NCBI GenBank assembly: GCA_910588045.1
Contig: CAJUPS010000016.1
Span: forward strand, 1-46,405
Reading direction: 5' to 3'
DNA length: 46,405 nucleotides
Origin: an uncultured Oscillospiraceae bacterium
GTDB taxonomy: Bacteria > Bacillota > Clostridia > Oscillospirales > Oscillospiraceae
Each line of letters starts with the position of its first letter. The stretch's first letter is position 1. The notes below the pieces were generated by a model that saw nothing but the letters and a program-made list of their open reading frames with translations, was not told where the DNA came from and made no database searches. Below are positions 34,935 through 43,372 of this stretch, piece after piece. The translations under genes were made by a program, and so were the position numbers.

Positions 34935-35252
34935 TTACCAGCGTGTCAATGGTTTCTCGATGTTGTATCCATCGCCTTGAATATAAGACATTCCCACTGT
35001 CCCAAACGGGAAATAGTGTATGGTATAGAATACCGTATCGCGCTCCAAATCATCAATGCTCACGAAAATGGGTATCAGCGGTATGCGGCTTGAGTACAGC
35101 CCCTTTGCCTGACTTTGTACCGCCGAATAATAGTCCTGCGGCAGGTCCTCACCGTGAACAATCAACGGATGTTCGGCAGATACACTCAATGCAAGCGCCA
35201 AAATGAAAATCGCTGCTATGATAATGATCCATCGTTTCCGGATTGATTCCAT
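34935..35252 (-). CDS. Small membrane-anchored protein of unknown function
   Basis: The predicted protein has 105 residues. A basic start (MESIRKRW) and one hydrophobic segment (IIIIAAIFILALALSVSA) suggest a signal anchor or signal peptide, leaving about 75 residues outside. No family is recognised. The ATG at 35252 is chosen, with AAGGG eight bases upstream; a GTG three codons earlier is possible. It begins exactly after a duplicated copy of the 3' end of the activase gene. Its base composition is lower in GC than its neighbours, consistent with later acquisition. Confidence 0.6.
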   Translation of the reverse strand: MESIRKRWIIIIAAIFILALALSVSAEHPLIVHGEDLPQDYYSAVQSQAKGLYSSRIPLIPIFVSIDDLERDTVFYTIHYFPFGTVGMSYIQGDGYNIEKPLTRW

Positions 35253-35285
35253 CTCAGACACCCTTCTCCTCCAGCGCCCCGATCA
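35253..35285 (-). repeat. Direct repeat, second copy of the activase gene 3' end
   Basis: It matches 35824-35856 at 31 of 33 bases. On the minus strand both copies read IGALEEKGV then TGA; the two differences are synonymous third positions (Lys and Gly codons). This copy is not attached to the gene, so it is a duplication. The 2H phosphoesterase gene lies exactly between the copies. Confidence 0.85.
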
Positions 35286-35288
35286 TCT

Positions 35289-35819
35289 TTACTGCAATTC
35301 AATGCAGCAAACCGTTTCAAAGCTGCATTTGTCCTCATCCTCGAAAACCCGTGTAAACTCGATCCTATCAATTTGTGCGGCGAACGGTTCAAACTCCCTC
35401 TGCATAGCCTCGGCAACGGCAGACAGGTCAACCCCGGAAACATACAGAAGGGAGGTATGAGGACGCCAGTTATCCGCCTGCGTCCACTCGTTCAAATAGG
35501 CGGACCATCGCCCGGCAATCTCTCTCTGGATGGTCATCATAACAGGTTCCTTTCGTGGAAAGGCTCCAATAAATGATTTCATTCCGGACTTGCATATCCA
35601 TGTTCCAACCGTATCATAGTAGACCGGAAATTTCCCATAGCCGGACAGAATGGATTTGCAAGATGAAATGAACCCCTTTTCATCATCACCGGTATATGTT
35701 GCAAGCGTAATATGTCCATGCACCTTCTTGGGAGAATACCCAAAACGTTCCGCAATTTGTTCTATTTGATTGAGCCGGTCTGTTGCGTCTGCGTCAACTA
35801 TTATAATAACACACAGAAT
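35289..35819 (-). CDS. 2H phosphoesterase (2'-5' RNA ligase/LigT-like) without a normal start codon
   Basis: The about 176-residue protein has both HxT/S catalytic motifs: HGHITLATY and WRPHTSLLYV, about 90 residues apart, as in LigT-type 2H proteins. These act on cyclic phosphates of RNA or nucleotides. No ATG, GTG or TTG lies at the expected N-terminus (ILCVIIIVDAD). Candidates are the ATT at 35819 or a CTG at 35828, after AAAGGAG. It begins within a few bases of the activase stop and may be poorly translated or a relic. GC is lower than in flanking genes. Confidence 0.65.
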   Translation of the reverse strand: MLCVIIIVDADATDRLNQIEQIAERFGYSPKKVHGHITLATYTGDDEKGFISSCKSILSGYGKFPVYYDTVGTWICKSGMKSFIGAFPRKEPVMMTIQREIAGRWSAYLNEWTQADNWRPHTSLLYVSGVDLSAVAEAMQREFEPFAAQIDRIEFTRVFEDEDKCSFETVCCIELQ

Positions 35820-35823
35820 ATCG

Positions 35824-35856
35824 CTCAGACTCCTTTCTCCTCCAGCGCCCCGATCA
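35824..35856 (-). repeat. Direct repeat, 3' end of the activase gene
   Basis: These are the last codons and stop of the activase gene. The near-identical copy lies 571 bp downstream at 35253-35285. Such duplicated gene ends are typical of sequence that inserted at the 3' end of a gene while restoring it. Confidence 0.85.
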
Positions 35857-38758
35857 AACTCCTCAGCCGGATCTTCACCGCCCCCAGGTTGGTGATCTCG
35901 TCGATCTTGATCTGGGTATACAGCTTCCCGGATTCCTCCAGGATCCGCCGCACCTCGTCGGTGGTGATGGCGTCCACCCCGCACCCGAAGCTCACCAGCT
36001 GCACCAGCTGCACGTCCGGGTTCTCGCACGCGAACCGCGCCGCTCGGTAGAGCCTGGCGTGGTAGGTCCACTGATTGAGCACGTGCACCGGCACAGGGTC
36101 CGCCAGATGGCACACGCTGTCCTCGCTGACCACCACGAACCCCAGGGAGGAGGCCAGCTTGTCGATGCCGTGGCCGATCTCCGGGTCGATGTGGTAGGGC
36201 CGTCCCGCCAGGATCATGATGCGCTTTCCGTGCTCCCGGGCCCAGGCCACCGCCTCCTCGCCCTGTTTCCGTACCGCCAGCATGTGGTTTTCGTAGGCGG
36301 CAAACGCCGCGTCCACCGCCTTGCGGACCTCCCGCTTCGTCACGTCGTGAAACACGGCGGAGAGGCTCTCCCAGAGCTCCTTGGACAGCTCCTTCCGGTT
36401 GTTGATATTCAGAAACGGGTACAGAAAATGTGTCTGCGCCAGATCGTCCATGTTGCCATGGAGCAATTCCGAGTAGTAGGCCACCACCGGGCAGTTGTAG
36501 TGGTTGTCGCTCTCCTTCTCGTCCACGTTGTAGGTGAGGCAGGGATAGAAGATGGCGTCCACGTGCTTCCCCAGCAGCACCTCCATATGTCCGTGCATGA
36601 TCTTGGCCGGGTAGCAGGCCGTATCGGAGGGGATGGAGAACTGCCCCTTCTCGTAGACCCGCCGGGAGGACAGCCCGGAGACCTCCACCTTGAACCCCAG
36701 CGCCGTGAAAAACGCGTGCCACAGCGGCAGCAGCTCGTACATCCCCAGGGCTAGGGGCAGACCGATGGTCCCCCGGATCTCCGCCCTGGGTTCCAGGGCC
36801 GTCAGCGCGTCCCGCTTCCAGGCGTAGAGATTGGGGAGCTCCTCGGCATTTTGCAGGCCCAGGCCCTTCTGGCACTGGTTCCCGGAGATGTATTTTTTCT
36901 TGCCGCCGAAGCTGTTCACCGTCAGACGGCAGTGGTTGGCACAGCCCTGGCACGTGGCGGCCTTGGCGGTGTGGACGAAGTCCCCCAGCTTTTCCCGGGA
37001 AATCAGGGTGCTCTCCCGCAAATCCATTGCATACAGCGCCGCGCCGTATGCCCCCATGAGCCCCGCGATGGCGGGGCGGATGACCTCCTTGCCCAGCTCC
37101 ATCTCAAAGGCACGGAGCACCGCGTCGTTGTAGAAGGTGCCCCCCTGGACCACCACGTGCTCCCCGAGTTCGCTGGCGCTGCCCGCCCGGATGACCTTGT
37201 AGATCGCGTTTTTCACCACGCTGACGGAGAGCCCGGCGGAGATGTCCTCCACCGTGGCCCCGTCCTTCTGGGACTGCTTCACGGAGGAGTTCATGAACAC
37301 GGTACACCGGCTCCCCAGGTTCACCGGGGCGGAGGCGTGGAGGCCCTTTTCCGCGAAGGTGTCCACTTCAAATCCCATGGACCGGGCGAACGTCTCAATG
37401 AACGATCCGCAGCCGGAGGAGCACGCCTCGTTGAGCATAATGGAGTCAATGGCCCCGTTTTTGATCTTGAAGCACTTGATGTCCTGTCCGCCGATGTCCA
37501 GGATGAAGTCCACATTCGGGCAGAAGTGCTTGGCGGCGGTATAGTGGGCGATGGTCTCCACCACGCCCCGGTCCACGCCGAAGGCGGCGCGGATGAGCTC
37601 CTCCCCGTAGCCCGTGACGGCGCTGCCCCGGATGGTCACCCGGTCGGCGCACAGCGCATAGATCTTCTCCAGCTGCTCCCGGACGATCTCCACCGGGTTG
37701 CCCCGGTTGGAGCTGTAATAGGTGTAGAGCAGCTCCCTGTCCTCTCCCAGCAGGACGGCCTTGGTGGTCGTGCTGCCGCAGTCAATGCCCAGCCAGGCGT
37801 CTCCCCTGTAGGAGGCCAGATCCCCCTCCGGCACCGTAGCGGCGGCGTGGCGGGCGCGGAACAGTTCGTACTCCGCCTCCGAGGCGAACAGGGGCGGCAG
37901 CAGATTGGCCGCATCCCGGGTGGCGGAGCTGTTTGCGATCCTCTCCCGCAGCTTCTCCATGGTATAGACCCCGCCGGACTCCTCCGCGTACAGCGCGGCG
38001 CCCATAGCCACGGCGAACCGCCCGTACTCCGGGAACACCGCGTGCTCGTCGTCCAGCTTCAGCGTCTCCTGGAACCGCCTCCGCAATCCCTTACAGTAGT
38101 ACAGCGGTCCGCCCAGGAACAACACCTTCCCGGTGATCCGCTTGCCCTGGGCCAGCCCGGCGATGGTCTGGTTCACCACCGCCTGATAGATGCTGGCGGC
38201 CACGTCTGCGTGCTTGGCCCCCTGGTTGAGCAGGGGCTGAATATCCGTCTTGGCAAACACGCCGCACCGGGACGCGATGGGATACAGCCGGGTGCTCTGT
38301 AAACTCAGCTCGTCCAGCTCATCGGCCGTGATGCCCAGCAGAGTGGCCATCTGGTCGATAAAGGCCCCGGTGCCCCCGGCACAGGAGCCGTTCATGCGCT
38401 CGTCGATGCCGCCGTCAAAGAAGATGATCTTTGCGTCCTCACCCCCCAGCTCCACCACGGCGGAGGCGTCCGGCTCCAGGCGGCGCACCACCTCGCCGGT
38501 GGCAAACACCTCCTGGACGAAGGGCACTCCGGCGCTCTCTGCCAGGCCCAGTCCGGCGGAGCCGGAGATGGCGGCCGTGAAGGGCCGCCCCTCCACATAG
38601 GGCGCGGCCAGCTCCAGCAGCTCCAGGGTTTTTTGCCGCACCTGGGAGAAGTGGCGCTGATATTTCTCAAAAAGGACCCTGCCTCCGTCCACCACCACGA
38701 TTTTCGCCGTGGTGGAGCCGATGTCGATTCCCAGGGTCAGATCGTACTCGTTGTTCAT
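35825..38758 (-). CDS. BadF/BadG/BcrA/BcrD ATPase activase with DUF2229 region
   Basis: The 977-residue protein has two tandem activase-type ATPase domains (about 5-260 and 320-570). Each has a GIDxGSTTxK-type phosphate loop (GIDIGSTTAKIV; GIDCGSTTTKAV) and a cluster cysteine (GSCAGGTGAF; EACSSGCGSF). Then come CQGCANHCRL cysteines and a DUF2229-like region (DTACYPAKIMHGH, FYPCLTYNVDEK). Related ATPases inject electrons into 2-hydroxyacyl-CoA dehydratases. The start MNNEYDLTLG (38758) follows GGAGAGAGG. The system is split from its 430-residue partner at 33128. Confidence 0.9.
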   Translation of the reverse strand: MNNEYDLTLGIDIGSTTAKIVVVDGGRVLFEKYQRHFSQVRQKTLELLELAAPYVEGRPFTAAISGSAGLGLAESAGVPFVQEVFATGEVVRRLEPDASAVVELGGEDAKIIFFDGGIDERMNGSCAGGTGAFIDQMATLLGITADELDELSLQSTRLYPIASRCGVFAKTDIQPLLNQGAKHADVAASIYQAVVNQTIAGLAQGKRITGKVLFLGGPLYYCKGLRRRFQETLKLDDEHAVFPEYGRFAVAMGAALYAEESGGVYTMEKLRERIANSSATRDAANLLPPLFASEAEYELFRARHAAATVPEGDLASYRGDAWLGIDCGSTTTKAVLLGEDRELLYTYYSSNRGNPVEIVREQLEKIYALCADRVTIRGSAVTGYGEELIRAAFGVDRGVVETIAHYTAAKHFCPNVDFILDIGGQDIKCFKIKNGAIDSIMLNEACSSGCGSFIETFARSMGFEVDTFAEKGLHASAPVNLGSRCTVFMNSSVKQSQKDGATVEDISAGLSVSVVKNAIYKVIRAGSASELGEHVVVQGGTFYNDAVLRAFEMELGKEVIRPAIAGLMGAYGAALYAMDLRESTLISREKLGDFVHTAKAATCQGCANHCRLTVNSFGGKKKYISGNQCQKGLGLQNAEELPNLYAWKRDALTALEPRAEIRGTIGLPLALGMYELLPLWHAFFTALGFKVEVSGLSSRRVYEKGQFSIPSDTACYPAKIMHGHMEVLLGKHVDAIFYPCLTYNVDEKESDNHYNCPVVAYYSELLHGNMDDLAQTHFLYPFLNINNRKELSKELWESLSAVFHDVTKREVRKAVDAAFAAYENHMLAVRKQGEEAVAWAREHGKRIMILAGRPYHIDPEIGHGIDKLASSLGFVVVSEDSVCHLADPVPVHVLNQWTYHARLYRAARFACENPDVQLVQLVSFGCGVDAITTDEVRRILEESGKLYTQIKIDEITNLGAVKIRLRSLIGALEEKGV

Positions 38759-38896
38759 ATCCTCTCTCCATGTCGGCGCACAGCGCGCCAATTTCGTTGG
38801 CATTATAGCATAAATCCCGGGAATTGTTTATGGACAAATTGTTAAATATATGTGAAGGATTTCATTTCCCATTTTGCCAGATTCATCATTTTTTGA

Positions 38897-38925
38897 TTGC
38901 CGCCGGAGGGCATTTGTGGTATACT
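38897..38925 (+). promoter_or_regulatory. Promoter of the ModE-like gene
   Basis: TTGCCG (38897-38902), 17 bases, TATACT (38920-38925), with TGG before the -10. The start codon is at 38953. Confidence 0.65.
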
Positions 38926-38952
38926 GGAAAAAAACAGCAAGGAGGTCCCGCT

Positions 38953-39336
38953 ATGTCCGATCCATCGCTCCACCCCGCCGTCACCCTGCGCCTGTATACG
39001 GACCGGAAGTGCTTTGGCCCCGGTGTGGCTATGCTGCTGCGCCGTGTGCGGACGCTCCACTCCCTGCGCTCTGCCGCTATGGATATGCACATGGCCTACT
39101 CCAAGGCCTGGACCATCCTCCGGGAAGCGGAACAGGGCCTGGGGTTCCCCCTGCTCCACTCCACTACCGGTGGACGCAACGGCGGCGGCGCCGTCCTGAC
39201 GGCGGAGGGCGAGCGCCTTCTGGACGCCTACGACCTCTGTGAGCGGGAGCTGCGGGCAGCCGGGGAGCGCCTTTTCTCCCGGCACCTGGCCGCCTTTACC
39301 GGCGCGGACAGCGGGGGACCGGGGGAAGATTTGTAA
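38953..39336 (+). CDS. ModE-like winged-helix (LysR-type HTH) regulator
   Basis: The 127-residue protein has one LysR/ModE-type winged helix-turn-helix: LYTDRKCFGPGVAMLLRRV, MDMHMAYSKAWTILREAEQ and the wing TTGGRNGGGAVLTAEGERLL. The molybdate-binding domains of full ModE are missing. AAGGAGG lies before the ATG. Such stand-alone versions occur with molybdenum-related genes, but none are adjacent here. The target is unknown. It is divergent from the activase gene, with which it may share control. Confidence 0.88.
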   Translation: MSDPSLHPAVTLRLYTDRKCFGPGVAMLLRRVRTLHSLRSAAMDMHMAYSKAWTILREAEQGLGFPLLHSTTGGRNGGGAVLTAEGERLLDAYDLCERELRAAGERLFSRHLAAFTGADSGGPGEDL

Positions 39337-39362
39337 ACTTTTATTAAGAAATGGATTTCCCG

Positions 39363-39391
39363 TTTACTTTCTTCTTCGGCTGTGGTATCCT
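39363..39391 (+). promoter_or_regulatory. Promoter of the nucleotidyltransferase gene
   Basis: TTTACT (39363-39368), 17 bases, TATCCT (39386-39391), again with TGG before the -10. The start codon is at 39462. Confidence 0.55.
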
Positions 39392-39461
39392 TTTTTTGGA
39401 TTCTCCCGGCCCGCTGGGAGGGGGCATCTGCACCAAACAGACTGATGGAGGAAGCATACGT

Positions 39462-40388
39462 ATGGAAAAACCGGTTCTGGTCGTCCTGGCCGCTGGAATG
39501 GGCAGCCGGTACGGCGGATTGAAGCAAATGGACAGCGTGGGCAGCTGCGGACAGTGCCTCATTGATTATTCCATCTACGACGCCCGGCGCGCCGGGTTTG
39601 AGACCGTCATCTTTGTCATCCAGGAGGACCTGGAGACCGATTTCCGCGCCATGGTGGGCGACCGGATCAGCCGGGGCATGGAGGTGCGCTACGCCTTCCA
39701 GCGCCTGGGGGATCTCACCGGGGAGATCGAGGACCTTCCCGCCGTCCGCTCCCGTCCCTGGGGCACCACCCACGCCGTGCTGGCCGCGCGGGAGCTCATT
39801 GAGGGGCCCTTCGCGGTCATCAATGCCGACGACTACTATGGCCCCGAGGCCTTCCGGGTGATCTACGACTACCTCTCCCACCACACGGACCGCCCCGACT
39901 GCTTTCAGTACGCCATGGTGGGCTACCACCTGGGCAAAACCCTGACGGAGAACGGGGGCGTCACCCGGGGCGTATGCCGCACCAACCGGGACGGCCTGCT
40001 GGAGACCATCGTGGAGCAGCAGGACATCGAGAAGGAGGGCGAAGGGGGACGCTTCTCCACCGATGGCGGTCAGAGCTGGAACCATCTATCCGGGGACACC
40101 CTGGTTTCCATGAACTTCTGGGGCTTCCAGCGCAGTTTTCTCGATGAGGCCGGGGCGCGCTTCCCCACCCTGCTGCGCCGTGCGCTGGACTGCCACCCGG
40201 AGCGGGGCGAGGTGCAGCTGCCCGTCATGGTAGCGGACCTGCTGGACCGGGGCCGCGCCCAGGTGCGCGTGCTCTCCAGCGGGGAGCAGTGGTTTGGCGT
40301 CACCTACCGGGAGGACAAACCTTCGGTGGTCGATGCGCTGCGGACCAAGACTGAGGCAGGCCAGTATCCGGAGAATCTTTGGGCCTGA
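39462..40388 (+). CDS. Sugar-phosphate nucleotidyltransferase family protein
   Basis: The 308-residue protein has a nucleotidyltransferase fold: LAAGMGSRYGGLKQMDSVG is the nucleotide-binding signature, and the metal-binding Asp pair is in VINADDYYG. An RPWGTTHAVLAAR motif contacts the base. It probably links a nucleotide to a sugar or polyol phosphate; which one cannot be read from the sequence. GGAGGAA lies upstream. The gene is followed after 24 bases by the EFR1 ferredoxin gene. Confidence 0.85.
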   Translation: MEKPVLVVLAAGMGSRYGGLKQMDSVGSCGQCLIDYSIYDARRAGFETVIFVIQEDLETDFRAMVGDRISRGMEVRYAFQRLGDLTGEIEDLPAVRSRPWGTTHAVLAARELIEGPFAVINADDYYGPEAFRVIYDYLSHHTDRPDCFQYAMVGYHLGKTLTENGGVTRGVCRTNRDGLLETIVEQQDIEKEGEGGRFSTDGGQSWNHLSGDTLVSMNFWGFQRSFLDEAGARFPTLLRRALDCHPERGEVQLPVMVADLLDRGRAQVRVLSSGEQWFGVTYREDKPSVVDALRTKTEAGQYPENLWA

Positions 40389-40412
40389 GAACCGGCCAGA
40401 AGGAGTTTTACT

Positions 40413-41183
40413 ATGATTTTCACCTTTTCCGCCACCGGAAACAGCAAGTACGTCGCCGAGCGCATTGCCGCCACCACCGACGACCGCCTGATTTTTCTCC
40501 GGGACGCCATCCGCAGCCGCAGCTACCGCTATCAGATCGGCCGGGAGGAGCGTGTGGGTTTTGTGGTCCCCGTCTACTTCCAGGGCATTCCCAGCATCCT
40601 CCGCTTCTTCCTGGAGAAGCTGGAGTTGACGGCGGGGAGCAAGGAGCCCTATATCTACGTGGTCTTCACCTGCGGGCAGTGGACTGGAGACGCGGCGGGC
40701 CAGGTCTCCGCGCTGCTCAAGAAAAAGGGGCTGTCCCTCTCCGCCCAGTTCGCCGTCACCATGGTGGACAACTATGTCCCCGCCTTCACCGTCCCGGGCG
40801 AGGAGGAGATCAGCCGGATCCTCGACGAAGCGGAGGCACCCATCGACGACGCCTGCCGGGTCATCCGCGCCAGAGGCGCGGGGGACTACAACCGCTGCAA
40901 GGGCCCCGCCCCCGCCCTCCAGACGGCGGCCATGTATCCCGCCTACGCCCACGGGCGCTCCACCAAGCCCTTCGTGGTCACGGACCACTGCATCAGCTGC
41001 GGGCTGTGCCAGGAGATCTGTCCCTGCGGGGCCATCCTGATCTCCGGCGGAAAGCCCGCCTGGATCAAACCAAAATGCGTCCACTGCTTCGGGTGCCTCC
41101 ACCGCTGTCCCGCCCAGGCCATCCACTGGAAGAACGCCTCGGAGGCTCATGGGCGGTACTACAACCCCCGGGTGGAAAAATAG
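40413..41183 (+). CDS. EFR1 family ferredoxin (flavodoxin-like plus two 4Fe-4S)
   Basis: The 256-residue protein has a flavodoxin-like N-terminal domain, FSATGNSKYVAERIA being the FMN-phosphate loop (about 1-150). The C-terminal part has two CxxCxxCxxxC sites, CISCGLCQEICPC and CVHCFGCLHRCP. It is a predicted electron carrier common in anaerobic Firmicutes; its partner enzyme is unknown. AAGGAG lies seven bases before the ATG. Confidence 0.93.
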   Translation: MIFTFSATGNSKYVAERIAATTDDRLIFLRDAIRSRSYRYQIGREERVGFVVPVYFQGIPSILRFFLEKLELTAGSKEPYIYVVFTCGQWTGDAAGQVSALLKKKGLSLSAQFAVTMVDNYVPAFTVPGEEEISRILDEAEAPIDDACRVIRARGAGDYNRCKGPAPALQTAAMYPAYAHGRSTKPFVVTDHCISCGLCQEICPCGAILISGGKPAWIKPKCVHCFGCLHRCPAQAIHWKNASEAHGRYYNPRVEK

Positions 41184-41253
41184 AGCGAAAATTTTCCAGG
41201 ATTCTTTATAGAATTACCGGAATACTAATAAAAAAGCGGAAAGGAGCACAAAA

Positions 41254-41580
41254 ATGGCACACATTACTTTGACAAAAGACAACTTTGTCCAGGAGGTCCT
41301 CCGCTCGGAGCAACCGGTGCTCGTGGACTTCTGGGCATCCTGGTGCGGACCCTGTATGGCTCTGGCCCCCACCATCGATGAGATCGCCGAGAAACAGACC
41401 GCCATCAAGGTCGGAAAAGTGAACGTGGATGACGAGCCGGACCTGGCCCGGCAATACCGGATCATGAGCATCCCCACCCTGATCGTCTTCAAAAACGGCG
41501 AGCCCGTCCGCCGGGAGGTGGGCGGCAAGTCCAAGGAGGAAATCCTGGAGATGATGGGACTGGGACACGTCCACGTATAA
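41254..41580 (+). CDS. trxA: Thioredoxin
   Basis: This 108-residue thioredoxin has the WCGPC active site in VDFWASWCGPCMALAP, the cis-proline region IMSIPTLIVFKNGE, and an ending KEEILEMMG. It reduces protein disulfides. AAAGGAGC lies before the ATG. It follows the EFR1 gene by 70 bases and ends before a strong terminator. Confidence 0.96.
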   Translation: MAHITLTKDNFVQEVLRSEQPVLVDFWASWCGPCMALAPTIDEIAEKQTAIKVGKVNVDDEPDLARQYRIMSIPTLIVFKNGEPVRREVGGKSKEEILEMMGLGHVHV

Positions 41581-41598
41581 TGAATGACTAACGCACAG

Positions 41599-41640
41599 AA
41601 GCGCCGCCCGAGCCTGAGGCCCGGGCGGCGCTTATTTTTT
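41599..41640. terminator. Bidirectional terminator between trxA and spoIIE
   Basis: AAGCGCCGCCCG (41599-41610) and CGGGCGGCGCTT (41622-41633) form a 12-bp stem extended by GCC/GGC inside, followed by TTATTTTTT on the plus strand. It separates two convergent genes. Confidence 0.88.
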
Positions 41641-41645
41641 GCACG

Positions 41646-43253
41646 CTATACCTCTCGGCGGCCCTTCCGCTGAGAGGGCAGGCACAGGCAGATGGCGCTC
41701 CGGTCGTCGTCGCCCTTCCGCCGCTGGTACGCCTCCTGCAAAACCAGGCTGGTCAGCACATTGGGGTCGTCCCCCTGCCATCCCGCCAGGAGGTTCTGCA
41801 CCCACTGGTCGTCCCCGCTGTCCGCCACGCCGTCGCTGATCATCAGCAGGAACGTATTTTCTTCCAGGGGGAACCGGATCGCCTGGGGCTCTGCATCCGC
41901 ATCCTGGAGCCCCGCAGGCAGGGACGCCCCCGCCAGCCGCCGGACGGTCCCCTTGCGCTTGATGTAGGTGGGCGCAGCGCCGTATTTATAGAGGGCGGCC
42001 TGCCGCCCGTTGAGATCCGCCGCCAACAGGTCGATGGTGGTAAAACTCCCCTGCTCGTCGCTGCGGAGGTTCAGCGCCGCATTCAGCGTCCGCAGGGCGG
42101 GCTCCGGGGCGATGCCCGCCTGGAGGAACTGCTCCAGCAGCCGCAGGGTCATTTGGCTCTCCCGCCGGGCCTCCCGGCCGCTGCCCATGCCGTCGCTGAG
42201 GAGCAGGTACAGCGTCCCCCCGGACCGGAACCAGGTGATACTGTCCCCGCACAGCCGCTGGCCATCCTTGGGGGCCGAGCCCATGGCGACCTGGTGGCAC
42301 ATCTCCTGCCCGGAGGCCGCAGGCGCCTCCGGCGCAGCCATAGCCTGGGCCACCAGCTCCCCCAGCTGGGCGTACTGCCCCCGGGTGCGCTCCCGCTCCC
42401 GGTCCAGCTGCCGCCGGTACTGCCGCCGCAGCAGCAGCGCCGTCACCTCCGTGTTGATGGCCGAGACCAGCTGGGGGAAGTGGATGCACCGGGCGGCAAA
42501 GTGGGAGGCGAAGTCCGCCGCCTCTGCCCGCCCCCGCTCCAGCATCGCCGGTGTGGCGTCGTTGAAGGCGTTGTAGGTGGACACGTACTCCTTGTTCCAG
42601 CACAGGTCCCGCAGGGCGCAGCCCCGGCACACCACCTCCGCCGCCCGGTCGAAGATGACGGCGGGGTTCTCCTCCTTCCTGGGCTGGAGGGGGGAGAAGC
42701 TCCGCCCCAGCTCCCGCAGGGCCTCGGCACTGAGCCTGAGCCGCTGCCGCAGGCCCTCGGCCTCCCGGACTCCGGCCTTCCGCCGGGGGATCACCGCCTC
42801 CCGCAGCAGCAGGGCGCAGTAGTGGCACAGCACCCCGGTCAGCGCCGTGGACGCCGCCATCCGGGTGAGGCTGGCCCCGTCCAGGCCCATTTGCAGCGCA
42901 TAGGCCAGCTCTACCGCCAAGGCCGCCCCGGCGGCGGTCATGGGCCGGAACCAGCTCTGCCGGAACCACTTGGTGTCCTTGAAGGCGGAGAGCACCGCAT
43001 AGATCAAAACCAGGATGCCGCAGCACCGCAGCGCCGGTCCGAAGGGGAGAAAGACCAGACTGCCCACCGCACCGCCCAGCAGCGCCGCCAGGGCGTTCCT
43101 CCCCGGCTTGCAGGCGGCCACCAGCCCCGCCGCCAGGGGTGCGCGGCCCTCCAGGCAGCAGCCCGCGGTAAAAAATCCCGCCGCTCCGTAGCCCGCCAGC
43201 CGCAGCAGCTCCCCCACCTGGGGCTTCTCCAATGTGATGTTGGCAATCTTCAT
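41646..43253 (-). CDS. spoIIE: SpoIIE-like PP2C phosphatase, short form
   Basis: This membrane phosphatase activates sigma-F in the forespore by dephosphorylating SpoIIAA. The 535-residue protein has 4-5 predicted membrane segments (about 15-150), a central region with CRGCALRDLCW cysteines, and a PP2C domain with LSDGMGSGREA, ISDGVADSGDDQW and GDDDRSAICL. B. subtilis SpoIIE has 827 residues and about ten membrane segments, so the membrane and central parts are reduced here. AAGGGGA precedes the ATG. It is strong evidence of a spore former. Confidence 0.9.
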   Translation of the reverse strand: MKIANITLEKPQVGELLRLAGYGAAGFFTAGCCLEGRAPLAAGLVAACKPGRNALAALLGGAVGSLVFLPFGPALRCCGILVLIYAVLSAFKDTKWFRQSWFRPMTAAGAALAVELAYALQMGLDGASLTRMAASTALTGVLCHYCALLLREAVIPRRKAGVREAEGLRQRLRLSAEALRELGRSFSPLQPRKEENPAVIFDRAAEVVCRGCALRDLCWNKEYVSTYNAFNDATPAMLERGRAEAADFASHFAARCIHFPQLVSAINTEVTALLLRRQYRRQLDRERERTRGQYAQLGELVAQAMAAPEAPAASGQEMCHQVAMGSAPKDGQRLCGDSITWFRSGGTLYLLLSDGMGSGREARRESQMTLRLLEQFLQAGIAPEPALRTLNAALNLRSDEQGSFTTIDLLAADLNGRQAALYKYGAAPTYIKRKGTVRRLAGASLPAGLQDADAEPQAIRFPLEENTFLLMISDGVADSGDDQWVQNLLAGWQGDDPNVLTSLVLQEAYQRRKGDDDRSAICLCLPSQRKGRREV

Positions 43254-43288
43254 AGCTTGTCCCCTTCCTGTTTCATGACCTTTGCCCC

Positions 43289-43297
43289 ATTGTAACA
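43289..43297 (-). promoter_or_regulatory. Possible extended -10 promoter of spoIIE
   Basis: On the minus strand TGTTACAAT is a TGn-extended -10 located 36 bases before the spoIIE start. No good -35 and no clear Spo0A box was seen. Confidence 0.35.
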
Positions 43298-43372
43298 GGA
43301 AGAAGGAAAGAAAAGCGTCGGGAAATGCCGGTGGGAATAGCGTATGGTCAGATAACCCTTAAAAGCCCGCCC

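Noticed and set aside
35850..36953. Upstream extension of the 2H phosphoesterase frame into the activase gene
   Set aside because: The extension is an out-of-frame reading of the activase coding sequence; the recognisable 2H domain begins only after the activase stop.
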